NCBI GenBank assembly: GCA_019689635.1
Contig: JADGHB010000023.1
Coordinates: 1 to 40,003, forward strand
Direction: 5' to 3'
Origin: Nevskia sp.
Lineage (GTDB): Bacteria; Pseudomonadota; Gammaproteobacteria; Nevskiales; Nevskiaceae
DNA: 40,003 nt
Positions 16,906 to 28,059 of the stretch are shown one piece after another. The translations under genes were made by a program, and so were the position numbers. Positions within the stretch are counted from its first letter, which is position 1; the number at the start of each line of letters is the position of its first letter. Under the pieces are notes generated by a model. That model had not been told where the DNA came from, ran no database searches, and saw only the letters and a list, made by a program, of their open reading frames with translations.

Positions 16906-17571
16906 ATGCGCATCTTGTTGGTGGAAGACGACGCCATGATCGGCCGCGCGGTGTCCCAGGCGCTGCGCGGCGAAGCCTACGCCGTGGACTGGGTGCGCGA
17001 CGGCGAGGCGGCGCTGAGCGCACTGGGCGCCATGCCCTACGACCTCATGCTCCTGGATCTCGGTTTGCCGCGGCGCGACGGCCTGGCCGTCCTCAAGGAA
17101 ACCCGCGGGCGTGGTCTGGAGCTGCCGGTGCTGGTGTTGACCGCGCGCGATGCGGTGGAAGATCGCGTCGCCGGACTCGACGCCGGCGCCGACGATTACT
17201 TGCCCAAGCCCTTCGATCTCGACGAACTCTCGGCGCGTGTGCGCGCCCTGCTGCGCCGCCACGCCGGCCGCGGAGCGCCGCTGCTCGAACACCGCGGGCT
17301 GCGGCTCGATCCGGCCACCCGCGAGGTCACGCGCGGCGGTGCGGAGATCGCGCTCACCGCGCGCGAATTCGCCTTGCTGCGCGCCCTGCTGGAGCGTCCG
17401 CGCGCGGTGCTCTCGCGCGAGCGCTTGCGGGACAAGCTTTACGCGTTCGGCGAGGAAGTCGAAAGCAACACCATCGAAGTGTACGTGCACAGCCTGCGGC
17501 GCAAACTGGGCGCCGATTTCATCGTCACCGTGCGTGGCGCCGGCTATCGCCTGGCCGACGACTCACCATGA
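16906..17571 (+). CDS. OmpR-family response regulator (QseB/PmrA-like)
   Basis: DNA-binding response regulator of 221 residues. The receiver domain has the acidic pair in VEDD, phosphoacceptor Asp51 in LLDLGLP, Thr79 in VLTARD and Lys101 in LPKPFD. The C-terminal winged helix (about 125-218) contains LTAREFALLRALLERP and the recognition-helix region EVESNTIEVYVHSLRRKLG, typical of the QseB/PmrA subgroup. It starts divergently from the efflux operon and ends with ATGA overlapping the sensor kinase start. It likely binds the TTAA direct repeats upstream. Confidence 0.95.
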   Translation: MRILLVEDDAMIGRAVSQALRGEAYAVDWVRDGEAALSALGAMPYDLMLLDLGLPRRDGLAVLKETRGRGLELPVLVLTARDAVEDRVAGLDAGADDYLPKPFDLDELSARVRALLRRHAGRGAPLLEHRGLRLDPATREVTRGGAEIALTAREFALLRALLERPRAVLSRERLRDKLYAFGEEVESNTIEVYVHSLRRKLGADFIVTVRGAGYRLADDSP

Positions 17572-18920
17572 CTTCGATCCGCCGTCGCCTGTTGTGGCGC
17601 TTGTTGAGCGGCATCGGCGCGCTGCTCCTGGCCGCGGGTGCCGCGGTCTATGTCGAGATTCGCGACGAGGTCGACGAGCTGTTCGACGCGCAGTTGCAGG
17701 AGGCGGCCCACGCCTTTCCGCAGCTGGAGCCATCCGCGCTCACGCCGGTGCCAGGCCGCGCCTCGGACGCCGAGGAGGACACCGAAGACCAGCCGCTGCG
17801 CGGCCTGGTGGTCGAGGTGCGTCGTGCGGATGCCGTCGGACCGGTCTACCACTCGCGTCGTCGCGCACTGCTGCCGGAGCAGCCGACGCCAGGCTGGTCC
17901 ACGGTGGCGATCGCGGGGCAGCCCTGGCGCGTATTCAGCGTCGAGCAGGCCGGCCGGCGGGTCGAGGTCGGACAGCCGCTGGTGGTGCGCGACGAAGCCG
18001 CCGCCGAGATCGCCGCGCAGGTGCTGCTGCCCCTGGCGGCGGCCCTGCCCGTGGCCGGCGCCTTGATCTGGTTCGGCATCGGCCGCGGCCTGCGTCCGCT
18101 CGAATGCACGGCCGAGGAGATCCGGCGCCGCTCGCATGCCGATCTGCGGCCGCTGCCACGCAACGCGCTGCCGGCGGAGCTCGCGCCGCTGGCCGATGCG
18201 CTGGACGAACTCATGGCGCGGCTCGCCGCGGCCCTGGCGGCGCAGAAGAACTTCGTCGCCGATGCCGCCCACGAGCTGCAAACCCCGCTGACCGCCCTGC
18301 GCCTGCAGGCGCAACTGCTGGCCCGCGCCGGCACCGAAGCCGAACGCGCCGCAGCGCTCGGCGAGCTGCGCGCGGGCATCGAGCGGGGCATCCACCTGGT
18401 GCGGCAGTTGCTGACCTTGGCGCGCCAGGCGCCGGAACGTCCGCTGGCGCAGGAGCGCGTGGACCTCGCCGCCCTGGCGCAGGAAGCCGCAACCGCGCAG
18501 GCGAGCGCGGCGGCCGCGCGCCACATCGAACTCGGCGTGAGCGCGCAAGCCATGGCCGCCGTCATCGGCGAGCGGGAATCGCTGCGTATCCTGCTCGCCA
18601 ACCTGCTCGACAACGCGCTCAAGTACACGCCCGCCGGCGGGCGCGTGACGGTGAGCGTGGCGGCGCATCCCGGCGAGTGCACGCTCGTCGTCGAGGATTC
18701 CGGCGCGGGCATCCCGGAAACCGAACTCGCGCGCGTGTGCGATCGCTTCTACCGCATTCCCGGTAGCGCCGCGCCGGGCAGCGGCCTGGGTCTGGCGATC
18801 GTCAGCGAGATCGCGCGGCGCCACGGCGCGGAACTGCGTCTGGCACGCAGCGACGGCTTGGGCGGCTTGCGCGCGGCAGTCCGCTTCCCGCGCCCGGCAG
18901 CACCGGCCGCGGCACGTTAA
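17568..18920 (+). CDS. Sensor histidine kinase partner (QseC/TctE-like)
   Basis: Inner-membrane sensor kinase of 450 residues. TM1 lies around 9-28 and TM2 around 151-170, flanking a periplasmic region of about 120 residues with no metal-binding cluster that I can see. A HAMP-like linker is followed by the dimerisation helix with phosphoacceptor His235 in AAHELQTPL, then the N box (LLANLLDNALKYTPAGG), G1 box (DSGAGIPE) and G2 box (GSGLGLAIV). The 4-base overlap with the regulator gene indicates coupled translation. The signal sensed is unknown; the neighbouring efflux and PepSY genes suggest an envelope or toxicant stress. Confidence 0.94.
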   Translation: MTSIRRRLLWRLLSGIGALLLAAGAAVYVEIRDEVDELFDAQLQEAAHAFPQLEPSALTPVPGRASDAEEDTEDQPLRGLVVEVRRADAVGPVYHSRRRALLPEQPTPGWSTVAIAGQPWRVFSVEQAGRRVEVGQPLVVRDEAAAEIAAQVLLPLAAALPVAGALIWFGIGRGLRPLECTAEEIRRRSHADLRPLPRNALPAELAPLADALDELMARLAAALAAQKNFVADAAHELQTPLTALRLQAQLLARAGTEAERAAALGELRAGIERGIHLVRQLLTLARQAPERPLAQERVDLAALAQEAATAQASAAAARHIELGVSAQAMAAVIGERESLRILLANLLDNALKYTPAGGRVTVSVAAHPGECTLVVEDSGAGIPETELARVCDRFYRIPGSAAPGSGLGLAIVSEIARRHGAELRLARSDGLGGLRAAVRFPRPAAPAAAR

Positions 18921-18923
18921 AAT
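18918..18923 (+). promoter_or_regulatory. Candidate -10 element for the mevalonate operon
   Basis: TAAAAT overlaps the kinase stop codon and ends 37 bases before the mvaD start. No good -35 is visible. It is the only AT-rich island in the 40-base gap and a reasonable start for a separate mevalonate transcript. Confidence 0.35.
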
Positions 18924-18960
18924 AAAGCGATCAGCGAATCGCGCCGTCCGCCGACTCCCC

Positions 18961-19971
18961 ATGCCCCCGGTTCACGAGGCTGCCGCGCAGGCGCAGCCCA
19001 ACATCGCCCTGGTCAAGTACTGGGGCAAACGCGATGCCGCGCTCAATCTGCCGGCGGTGGGCTCCATCTCGATCACCCTCGATGGCCTGTGGACGCGGAC
19101 CCGCGTACGCTTCGACGAGCGTCTGCCCCAGGACCGGTTCGTGCTCGACGGCCGCGCGGATGAACGCGAGGCCGCGCGCGTCAGCCGCTGCCTGGACCTG
19201 CTGCGCGAACGCGCCGGCGTGCGCTGGCGCGCGGACGTCGTGAGCCGCAACAACTTTCCCACCGCGGCCGGGCTGGCCTCCTCGGCCTCCGGCTTCGCGG
19301 CGCTGGTCACCGCCGCCGCCGCCGCGCTCGGGCTGCCGCTGTCCGAAACGGAGAAATCCGAACTGGCGCGGCGCGCCTCCGGTTCGGCGGCGCGTTCGAT
19401 CTTCGGCGGCTATGTGGAATGGGCGCATGGCCGCCGCGCGGACGGCAAGGACAGCGTGGCGCAGTGCCTGCGCGCGGCGGCGGACTGGCCGCTGCGCGTG
19501 GTGGTGGCCATCACCTCCCGCGCCGCCAAGGAGGTCGGCTCCAGCGCAGGCATGCGCCGCAGCGCCGAGACCTCGCCTTATCACGCCGCCTGGATCGCCG
19601 CGCAAGAAGACGATCTGGCGGCCGCGCGCTCGGCCATCGCCGCGCGCGATTTCCAGCGCCTGGCCGAAGTCGCCGAGCACAGTTGTCTCAAAATGCACGC
19701 CCTGGCGCTGGCCGCTCGCCCGGGCCTGATCTACTGGAACGGCACGACCGTGGAAGCCCTGCACCGGATCCGCGCCCTGCGGGGGAGCGGCGTGCCGGTG
19801 TTCTTCACCGTCGATGCCGGTCCCCAGGTCAAAGCCGTGTGCGAACCGCAGGCGGCGGAAACGGTGCGCGCCGCCCTGGCGGCCACGCCGGGAGTGCTCG
19901 ATGTGATCGAATGCGGTTTGGGCGCAGGCGCGCGGCTCATCGAGGCGGCCGCCTTGGAGTGCGCGGCGTGA
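18961..19971 (+). CDS. mvaD: Diphosphomevalonate decarboxylase
   Basis: GHMP-family enzyme that converts mevalonate diphosphate to isopentenyl diphosphate with ATP, phosphate and CO2 release. The 336-residue length is standard. Signatures are PNIALVKYWGKRD (about 13-25), NNFPTAAGLASSASGFAAL (ATP-binding loop), ARRASGSAARSIFGGYVEW, and the late catalytic-Asp segment FFTVDAGPQVKAVC. First gene of the plus-strand mevalonate operon; its stop overlaps the next start as GTGA (19968-19971). Confidence 0.96.
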   Translation: MPPVHEAAAQAQPNIALVKYWGKRDAALNLPAVGSISITLDGLWTRTRVRFDERLPQDRFVLDGRADEREAARVSRCLDLLRERAGVRWRADVVSRNNFPTAAGLASSASGFAALVTAAAAALGLPLSETEKSELARRASGSAARSIFGGYVEWAHGRRADGKDSVAQCLRAAADWPLRVVVAITSRAAKEVGSSAGMRRSAETSPYHAAWIAAQEDDLAAARSAIAARDFQRLAEVAEHSCLKMHALALAARPGLIYWNGTTVEALHRIRALRGSGVPVFFTVDAGPQVKAVCEPQAAETVRAALAATPGVLDVIECGLGAGARLIEAAALECAA

Positions 19972-21023
19972 TCGAGGTGCGAGCCAGCGCGCCGGGCAAG
20001 CTCGTGCTGCTCGGCGAATACGCGGTGCTGGAGGGCGCGCCGGCGCTGGCCTTGGCGGTGAACCGCCAGGCGCGCGCGCGGGTCGTCTTGCGTGCCGACG
20101 GCGAGGCCCGCGTCCACGCCCCCGATCTCAAACTCGCCGACGTGCCGCTGCGCATCGACGCCGACGGTTTGCCGCACTGGACGCGCGCCCAGGACGCACA
20201 AAGCTTGCGGCTGGTGGACACGATTCTGCGCGGGCTGGCGGCCGAGGGACTCGGCCCGCCTGCCGGCCGCGGCTTCGAGCTCACGCTCGACAGCGCGGAG
20301 TTTTTCGAAGGTCCTCGCAAGCTCGGCCTGGGCTCCAGCGCCGCACTGACGGTGGCCTTGGCCTCGGCGCTGGCGGTTTACGCCGGCTGCGGCGCCGCCA
20401 CCGCCAACCGCCGGGTGTGGCTGGAGCGCCTGCTGGCCCTGCATCGCGGCTTTCAGGACGGGCGCGGCAGCGGCGTGGACGTGGCCGCGAGCCTGGTGGG
20501 CGGGCTGATCGCTTATCGCTTGACCGACGAGGGTCTGCCGCGCTTCGAGGCGGCGGCCTGGCCGAAGCGTGTGCAGGCGCGCTTCGTGTGGAGCGGCGTT
20601 TCCGCCTCGACGGCCGATTTTCTCGCGCGGCTCGCCGACTGGCGCGCCGCGCATCCGGCACAATATGCGGCGCACATGCAGGCCCTGCGCGCCGTGGCCG
20701 AGGCGGCCGCTCGGGCGGTGAGCGATGGCCGCGACGCGGATTTCCTCGCCGCCGCCGCGGACTACGCCCAGGCGCTGGACGCTTTCGCTGCGGCCTGTGG
20801 CCTGCCGATCTTTTCGCCCGTGCACCGGCGTGCGCGGGAACTGGCGCAGGACGCCGGCGTGGTCTACAAGCCCTGCGGCGCCGGCGGCGGCGATTTCGGC
20901 GTGCTGCTCGGCGCGGATGCGGCGCGGCTGGCGAGCGCCGCCCGTTCGCTCGAAGGCGCCGGCTTGTGCTGCCTGCCGCTCGCCGCCGAGGAGCAGGGTT
21001 TACGGTTGGAGTATCGGAATTGA
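19968..21023 (+). CDS. Phosphomevalonate kinase (GHMP family)
   Basis: Predicted phosphomevalonate kinase of 351 residues, phosphorylating 5-phosphomevalonate to the diphosphate. The start is GTG at 19968, coupled to mvaD; much of the longer open frame upstream is a shadow inside mvaD. GHMP motifs are SAPGKLVLLGEYAVLEGAPA (motif 1), PRKLGLGSSAALTVALA (motif 2, ATP loop), GRGSGVDVAASLVGGLIAY, and CGAGGGDFGVLLG (motif 3). The assignment to this step rests on family resemblance and on the fact that every other mevalonate step is encoded nearby, leaving this one vacant. Confidence 0.9.
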   Translation: MIEVRASAPGKLVLLGEYAVLEGAPALALAVNRQARARVVLRADGEARVHAPDLKLADVPLRIDADGLPHWTRAQDAQSLRLVDTILRGLAAEGLGPPAGRGFELTLDSAEFFEGPRKLGLGSSAALTVALASALAVYAGCGAATANRRVWLERLLALHRGFQDGRGSGVDVAASLVGGLIAYRLTDEGLPRFEAAAWPKRVQARFVWSGVSASTADFLARLADWRAAHPAQYAAHMQALRAVAEAAARAVSDGRDADFLAAAADYAQALDAFAAACGLPIFSPVHRRARELAQDAGVVYKPCGAGGGDFGVLLGADAARLASAARSLEGAGLCCLPLAAEEQGLRLEYRN

Positions 21024-21039
21024 GTCACGGAGCATGCGC

Positions 21040-23302
<2,263 letters not shown>

Positions 23303-23310
<8 letters not shown>

Positions 23311-23884
23311 GTTCCCCGACAACACGCGCGTCGTCTCCTTCGACGACGAGCCGCTGGTGCTGGTCGATGCGCAGGACCGCGAGCTGGGTTTCCTCGACAA
23401 GGCCGCCGCGCACCGCGGTCGCGGGATCCTGCACCGCGCCTTCTCGCTGTTCGTGTTCGACGAGAACGGGCGGCTGCTCCTGCAGCAGCGCGCGCCGGGC
23501 AAGCGGCTGTGGCCGGGCTATTGGTCGAACACCTGCTGCTCGCATCCGCGTCGCGGCGAGTCCATCGAAAGCGCCATCCACCGCCGGCTGCGTGAGGAAC
23601 TCGGTCTCGAGGCGGCGCTGGAATTCCTGTACAAGTTCGAGTATCAGGCGCAGTACGACGACACCGGCGCCGAGCACGAGCTGTGCTGGGTCTATGCCGG
23701 CCGCAGCAGCGCCGCGCCGCGCGTCAACCGCAACGAAATCGCCGCGCTGCGTTACTTGAGCGCCGCGCAGATCGACGCCGAGATCGAAAGCGCGCCGCAG
23801 ACGTTCACGCCCTGGTTCAAGCTGGAATGGGCGCGCATCCGCCGCGAGTTTCCGCACTGGCTGCGTCCGGCGCCCGCGCCTTGA
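23303..23884 (+). CDS. idi: Isopentenyl-diphosphate isomerase, type I
   Basis: Nudix-fold metalloenzyme interconverting IPP and DMAPP, essential in mevalonate-only organisms. Residues: metal-binding His37 and His44, the catalytic Cys79 in YWSNTCCSHP, the Nudix-like AIHRRLREELGLEAAL and Glu124/Glu126 in GAEHELCWVY. The 193-residue length is normal. The start is TTG at 23303, overlapping the upstream fusion gene by 8 bases, with GGTGA just before it; no better in-frame start exists. The overlap puts it firmly in the mevalonate operon. Confidence 0.94.
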
Positions 23885-23981
23885 ACCGGCGTTCGCACCA
23901 GTCCCGGGCCAAGCGCGTATCCTTTCGCGTTCCCGCGCAATTCTTTATCCTTGTCAACTTGTAGTCCTTGGAGCAGGCCGC

Positions 23982-25118
23982 ATGGGCATCCCCCTGATTC
24001 AACAATACCGCGTCGCGCGCTACATCCTCGGCAAAAAACTCTCCGGCCAGAAGCGCTACCCGCTGGCGATGATGCTGGAGCCCTTGTTCCAGTGCAATCT
24101 GGCCTGCGCCGGCTGCGGCAAGATCGACTATCCCAAGGAGATCCTGCAAAAGCGCATGAGCGTGGAAGACGCGCTCTCCGCGGTGGACGAATGCGACGCG
24201 CCGGTGGTGTCCATCCCCGGCGGCGAACCGCTGATCCACAAGGAACTGCCGCAGATCGTCGAGGGCATCATCGCGCGCAAGAAGTTCGTTTACCTGTGCA
24301 CCAACGCGATCCTGCTGCCCAAGCACATCGACGAGTATCGCCCCAGCCCCTACTTCACCTGGTCCATCCATCTCGACGGGCTGAAGGAACAGCACGACCG
24401 CTCGGTGTGCCAGGACGGCGTGTTCGAGAAGGCGGTGGAGGCGATCAAGCTCGCGCTCGCGCGCGGCTTTCGCGTCACCGTCAACTGCACGCTGTTCTCC
24501 GGCGAGAAGCCGGAGGAGATCGCGGACTTCTTCGACTATGCGATGAAGCTCGGCGTGGAGGGCATCACGGTGTCGCCGGGTTACAGTTACCAGCACGCGC
24601 CGCGCCAGGACGTATTCCTGGCGCGTTCGGCGAGCAAGCGCCTGTTCCGCGAGATCTTCAAGATCGGCAAGCAGCGGCGCAGCAAGTGGGTGTTCAACCA
24701 GTCTTCGTTGTTCCTGGACTTCATCGCCGGCAACCAGACCTATCAATGCACGCCCTGGGCCAATCCCACTTACAACATCTTCGGCTGGCAGAAACCCTGC
24801 TATCTCCTGGTGGACGAGGGCTACGCCAAGTCCTATCGCGAGCTGATGGAAACCACCGCGTGGGAGAACTACGGCGTGGGCCGCAACCCCAAGTGCGACA
24901 ACTGCATGGCGCATTGCGGCTTCGAGGGCACCGCGGTCAACGACACCTTCGCCCATCCGCTCAAGGCCGCGCGCGTGGCCTTGTTCGGGCCCCGGACCGA
25001 CGGACCGCTGGCGCCCGACCTGCCGGTGCTCTACGGCGACCGCGCGCAGGCCACCGCCGTGCACATCCCGGTTTCCGCCATCGGCGGGCGGCGCGGCGGC
25101 CAACGTCCCGCGCCGTGA
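23982..25118 (+). CDS. hpnH: HpnH, radical SAM adenosylhopane synthase
   Basis: Radical SAM enzyme of 378 residues. Known HpnH joins the 5'-deoxyadenosyl radical to diploptene, giving adenosylhopane, the first step of the hopanoid side chain. The cluster motif is CNLACAGC (Cys38, Cys42, Cys45). Other family segments are SIPGGEPLIHKELPQIV, TWSIHLDGLKEQHDRSVC and the C-terminal cysteine set PKCDNCMAHCGFEG. GGAG lies 9 bases before the ATG. It sits 97 bases after idi and 19 before hpnB, so it could be part of the same transcript or have its own promoter. Confidence 0.96.
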   Translation: MGIPLIQQYRVARYILGKKLSGQKRYPLAMMLEPLFQCNLACAGCGKIDYPKEILQKRMSVEDALSAVDECDAPVVSIPGGEPLIHKELPQIVEGIIARKKFVYLCTNAILLPKHIDEYRPSPYFTWSIHLDGLKEQHDRSVCQDGVFEKAVEAIKLALARGFRVTVNCTLFSGEKPEEIADFFDYAMKLGVEGITVSPGYSYQHAPRQDVFLARSASKRLFREIFKIGKQRRSKWVFNQSSLFLDFIAGNQTYQCTPWANPTYNIFGWQKPCYLLVDEGYAKSYRELMETTAWENYGVGRNPKCDNCMAHCGFEGTAVNDTFAHPLKAARVALFGPRTDGPLAPDLPVLYGDRAQATAVHIPVSAIGGRRGGQRPAP

Positions 25119-25137
25119 CGCGGCAGCGACGCGCACC

Positions 25138-26265
25138 GTGAGCCTGTCCGGCGCTGCGCTTTCGCTGTGCGCCACACTGCCCGCGGCGCTGGCCGGGTTC
25201 GGCCTGCTGCTGGCCCCCTGGCGGCCCTGGAGCACGCGCGAGCGCCTGGAAACCGCGGGGGCCGTGCCGCACGCCGATCTTTCCGAAATCACCGCCCTGA
25301 TCCCGGCGCGCAACGAAGCCGCGCTGCTGCCGCGTAGCCTGGCCGCGCTCACCGCGCAGGGCCGCGGTCTGCGGGTCGTGGTGATCGACGATCAATCGGA
25401 GGACGGCACGGCACAGATCGCGCGCCGCTTCCCCGGCGTGGAGGTGATCGCCGGCACGCCGCTGCCTGCAGGCTGGAGCGGCAAGCTGTGGGCGCTCGAG
25501 CAGGGTCTGCGCACCGTGCGCACGCCGCGCGTGCTGCTGCTCGATGCCGACATCGAACTGGCGCCGGGCCTGCTCGCGCGCCTGCTCGAACGACAACGCC
25601 GCCACCATCTCCAGCTCGTGTCGCTCATGGCCGACCTGCGCCGCACGAGCTTCTGGGACAAGCTGCTGCTGCCGGCCTTCGTCTATTACTTCAAGCTGCT
25701 CTATCCTTTCGCCCTGTCCAACGCGCCGCGCTTCAAATCCATCGCCGCCGCCGCCGGCGGCTGCGTGCTGGTGGAAACCGAGGCGCTGCGTGCCATCGGC
25801 GCCTTCGCCTCGCTGCGCGATGCGCTGATCGACGACTGCACCCTGGCGCGCCGCATCAAGCGCGCCGGCATGCGCACCTGGATCGGTCTGTCGCGCGGCG
25901 CGGTGAGCCTGCGACCCTACGGAACGCTGCGCGCGATTCACGACATGGTGGCGCGTTCCGCCTTTACCCAGCTCGGCTATTCCACGCCGCTTCTGCTCCT
26001 GGTCACCGCGATTTTCGCCGGGGTTTACTGGGCGCCCTTGGGCCTGCTGGCCACCTCGACCGGCTGGCTCGCGGCGCTGTCCCTCGCGGCGCTGGCGCTC
26101 GGCTACGTGCCGACCCTGCGCTACTACGGTCTTGCGCCGGGGTGGGCCCTGCTGCTGCCCCTGACCGCCACGCTGTACCTGGCGATGACCTGGAGTTCGG
26201 CGCTGCGTTACTTCCGCGGCGTGCGCTCGCAGTGGAAAGGACGGCGCTACGAAGCGGCCGCTTGA
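25138..26265 (+). CDS. hpnB: HpnB, hopene-associated family 2 glycosyltransferase
   Basis: Membrane-bound GT2 glycosyltransferase of 375 residues in the hopanoid-associated HpnB subfamily. The N-terminal hydrophobic segment precedes ALIPARNEAALLPRSL, the nucleotide-sugar site VVVIDDQSEDGT, GWSGKLWALEQG, the DxD-like LLLDADIEL and a late DDCTLARRIKRAGM. C-terminal helices (about 280-360) include LLLLVTAIFAGVYWAPLGLL. The GTG start is 19 bases after hpnH. Its acceptor and product are not established; grouping with hpnH supports a hopanoid role. Confidence 0.92.
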   Translation: MSLSGAALSLCATLPAALAGFGLLLAPWRPWSTRERLETAGAVPHADLSEITALIPARNEAALLPRSLAALTAQGRGLRVVVIDDQSEDGTAQIARRFPGVEVIAGTPLPAGWSGKLWALEQGLRTVRTPRVLLLDADIELAPGLLARLLERQRRHHLQLVSLMADLRRTSFWDKLLLPAFVYYFKLLYPFALSNAPRFKSIAAAAGGCVLVETEALRAIGAFASLRDALIDDCTLARRIKRAGMRTWIGLSRGAVSLRPYGTLRAIHDMVARSAFTQLGYSTPLLLLVTAIFAGVYWAPLGLLATSTGWLAALSLAALALGYVPTLRYYGLAPGWALLLPLTATLYLAMTWSSALRYFRGVRSQWKGRRYEAAA

Positions 26266-26307
26266 CGAGATCGAAATGCTTTGACGCCGCCCGAGAAATT
26301 TTTTGCT

Positions 26308-26349
26308 CCGCGACCCGCGGCCGCAGGTTTAGGCTCCCACGGGTCGCGG
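26308..26349. repeat. 10-bp inverted repeat upstream of the HMG-CoA synthase gene
   Basis: CCGCGACCCG (26308-26317) and CGGGTCGCGG (26340-26349) are perfect reverse complements with a 22-base spacer. The T-run (26299-26304) lies on the 5' side for plus-strand transcripts, so it does not make a standard terminator. It could be a leader stem-loop or an operator; it occupies most of the 127-base hpnB-mvaS gap. Confidence 0.5.
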
Positions 26350-26392
26350 CACCGATGCACCAACGACTACCACCAGCCCCCAAGTCCCGACC

Positions 26393-27925
26393 ATGAACCC
26401 GCAAGACGAATACGGCATCAGCGGCATTGCGCTCTATGTCCCCCCCTATCGCGTCAAGCTCGACGACTGGTGCGCCTGGACCGGCAACGATTGGGACAAG
26501 ACCCGCGCCGTGGTCGGCGCGAGCTTTCGCCTGCGCGGCCCGCACGACAGCGTCTATACCCTGGCGGCCGAAGCCGCCCTCAAGCTGATCCTCGACCACG
26601 CCGTGGACCCGCGGCGCATCGGGCTTCTGATCCTCGCCACCGAATCCAGCACCGACAACGCCGTGGGCGCGGTGATCGTGCGCGGCCTGCTCGACCAGGC
26701 GCTGGCCGCGCATGGCCTGCCGCCGCTGGCGCGCGACTGCGAGGTGCCGGAGTACAAACAAGCCTGTCTCGCCGGCCTGTACGGCATCAAGGGGGCGGTG
26801 CGCTACCTGGCCCATGACGGAGCCGAGCGCCAGGCCCTGGTGATTTGCGCGGACATCGCCGAATACCAGCGCGGCAGCACCGGCGAACCCACCCAGGGCG
26901 CCGGCGCGGTGGCACTGCTCATGGAACGCGCGCCCAAGCTCCTGGCGCTGGACCTCGCGCGCGGCGGCAGCGCCTCCTCCTACCGCATCGCCGATTTCCG
27001 CAAACCCTTCCTGCGCTACGCCGGCCAGACGCCCGGCACGCACGGCCGCCTCACCGATTTCCCGGTGTTCAACGGCAAGTACTCCACCGCCTGTTACCTG
27101 GACGAGGTGATCTGCGCCTTCGACGCGCTGTTCGCGCGCCATCCGGGCCGCCGCGTGGAGTATCTGCGCCAGCTCGCGGCCGCCTTCATGCACCGACCCT
27201 ATCACCACATGCCGATCGCGGCCTGGGGCATGGTCTATCTGTTCGCGCTGGCCGCCGACGGCGGCGCCGCGCACGAGGAGCTGGGCGCTTACGCCGCGGC
27301 GGCCAAGATCGCCCTGCCCGAGCTGCTCGCCGAGATGCGGCGCCGTCCCGACCTGGCGCGCGCAGTGGTGCGCGGGCGCAGCGCGCCGGAAGAAGCCTAT
27401 CCGCTCGCCGCTGTCGCGCTCAAAGCCTTCCGCCGCACGCCCAAGTACGCCGAGTTCGTCGAGGACAAACTCCGGCTGGGCGCGACGCCGATGATGCATC
27501 TGGGCAATCTCTACAGCGCCGCGCTGCCGGCCTGGCTCGCCGCCGGCCTGGAGGAAGCGGCCGCGCAGGATCTGCCGCTTGCGGGACGCGAGCTGCTCCT
27601 GGTGGGCTACGGCAGCGGCGACGCCGCCGAGGCGATCCCCGCGCGCGTCGTGCCCGGCTGGAAAGCGGCGGCCGCGCGCATCGGCTTCGCGCGCAGCCTG
27701 GAAGGCGCGGTGGACCTGAATCGCGCGCAGTACGAGCTGCTGCACGAAGGCCGCACGCCGCCCGATCTGCCCGAACCGCGCACCGCCGGCTTTGCGATCG
27801 AACAGGTCGGCCAGGCGCAATCCGGCCGCTTCCAGGATTACGGCATCGAGTACTACCGCTACCGCGCCGGCGCGGCGCCGCACGCCGCCCCCCGAAGCGC
27901 GGCCGCCGCAAGCCTCGTGTCCTGA
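26393..27925 (+). CDS. mvaS: Hydroxymethylglutaryl-CoA synthase (long form)
   Basis: Thiolase-fold enzyme condensing acetyl-CoA and acetoacetyl-CoA to HMG-CoA, the entry to the mevalonate pathway. The catalytic triad is visible: Glu84 in ATESSTDNA, Cys125 in [12 protein letters not shown] and His267 in [22 protein letters not shown] and the late [10 protein letters not shown] also match. At 510 residues it is about 100 longer than many bacterial enzymes; extra sequence lies mainly after residue about 280 and at an Ala/Pro-rich end. The ATG has no strong Shine-Dalgarno. It follows hpnB, not the kinases, and may be separately transcribed. Confidence 0.92.
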   Translation: MNPQDEYGISGIALYVPPYRVKLDDWCAWTGNDWDKTRAVVGASFRLRGPHDSVYTLAAEAALKLILDHAVDPRRIGLLILATESSTDNAVGAVIVRGLLDQALAAHGLPPLARDCEVPEYKQACLAGLYGIKGAVRYLAHDGAERQALVICADIAEYQRGSTGEPTQGAGAVALLMERAPKLLALDLARGGSASSYRIADFRKPFLRYAGQTPGTHGRLTDFPVFNGKYSTACYLDEVICAFDALFARHPGRRVEYLRQLAAAFMHRPYHHMPIAAWGMVYLFALAADGGAAHEELGAYAAAAKIALPELLAEMRRRPDLARAVVRGRSAPEEAYPLAAVALKAFRRTPKYAEFVEDKLRLGATPMMHLGNLYSAALPAWLAAGLEEAAAQDLPLAGRELLLVGYGSGDAAEAIPARVVPGWKAAAARIGFARSLEGAVDLNRAQYELLHEGRTPPDLPEPRTAGFAIEQVGQAQSGRFQDYGIEYYRYRAGAAPHAAPRSAAAASLVS

Positions 27926-27947
27926 CGCGCAATGCGGCGCGACGCTA

Positions 27948-27959
27948 TAGGAAGTCCTA
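27948..27959. promoter_or_regulatory. Possible operator palindrome upstream of prpB
   Basis: TAGGA-AG-TCCTA forms a short inverted repeat in the 134-base gap between the HMG-CoA synthase stop and prpB, 100 bases before the prpB start. A TAAAAT hexamer (27996-28001) downstream could be a -10. No matching regulator is identified, so this is tentative. Confidence 0.25.
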
Positions 27960-28059
27960 CTCCAAACGGCTAGCCCGGCGCGGGGCCAAAACCCTTAAAA
28001 TCCGGCTGCGCAGCGGCGCGCGTCTTGCCGCGCGCCTCGAAAATCCATCCGGAGTCGCC

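Noticed and set aside
19419-21023. A longer N-terminus for phosphomevalonate kinase
   Set aside because: The extra residues are a shadow of mvaD; GTG 19968 gives the normal GHMP N-terminus and a coupled overlap.
26297-26349. Intrinsic terminator after hpnB
   Set aside because: The T-run comes before, not after, the stem-loop on the plus strand, and on the minus strand it becomes an A-run.
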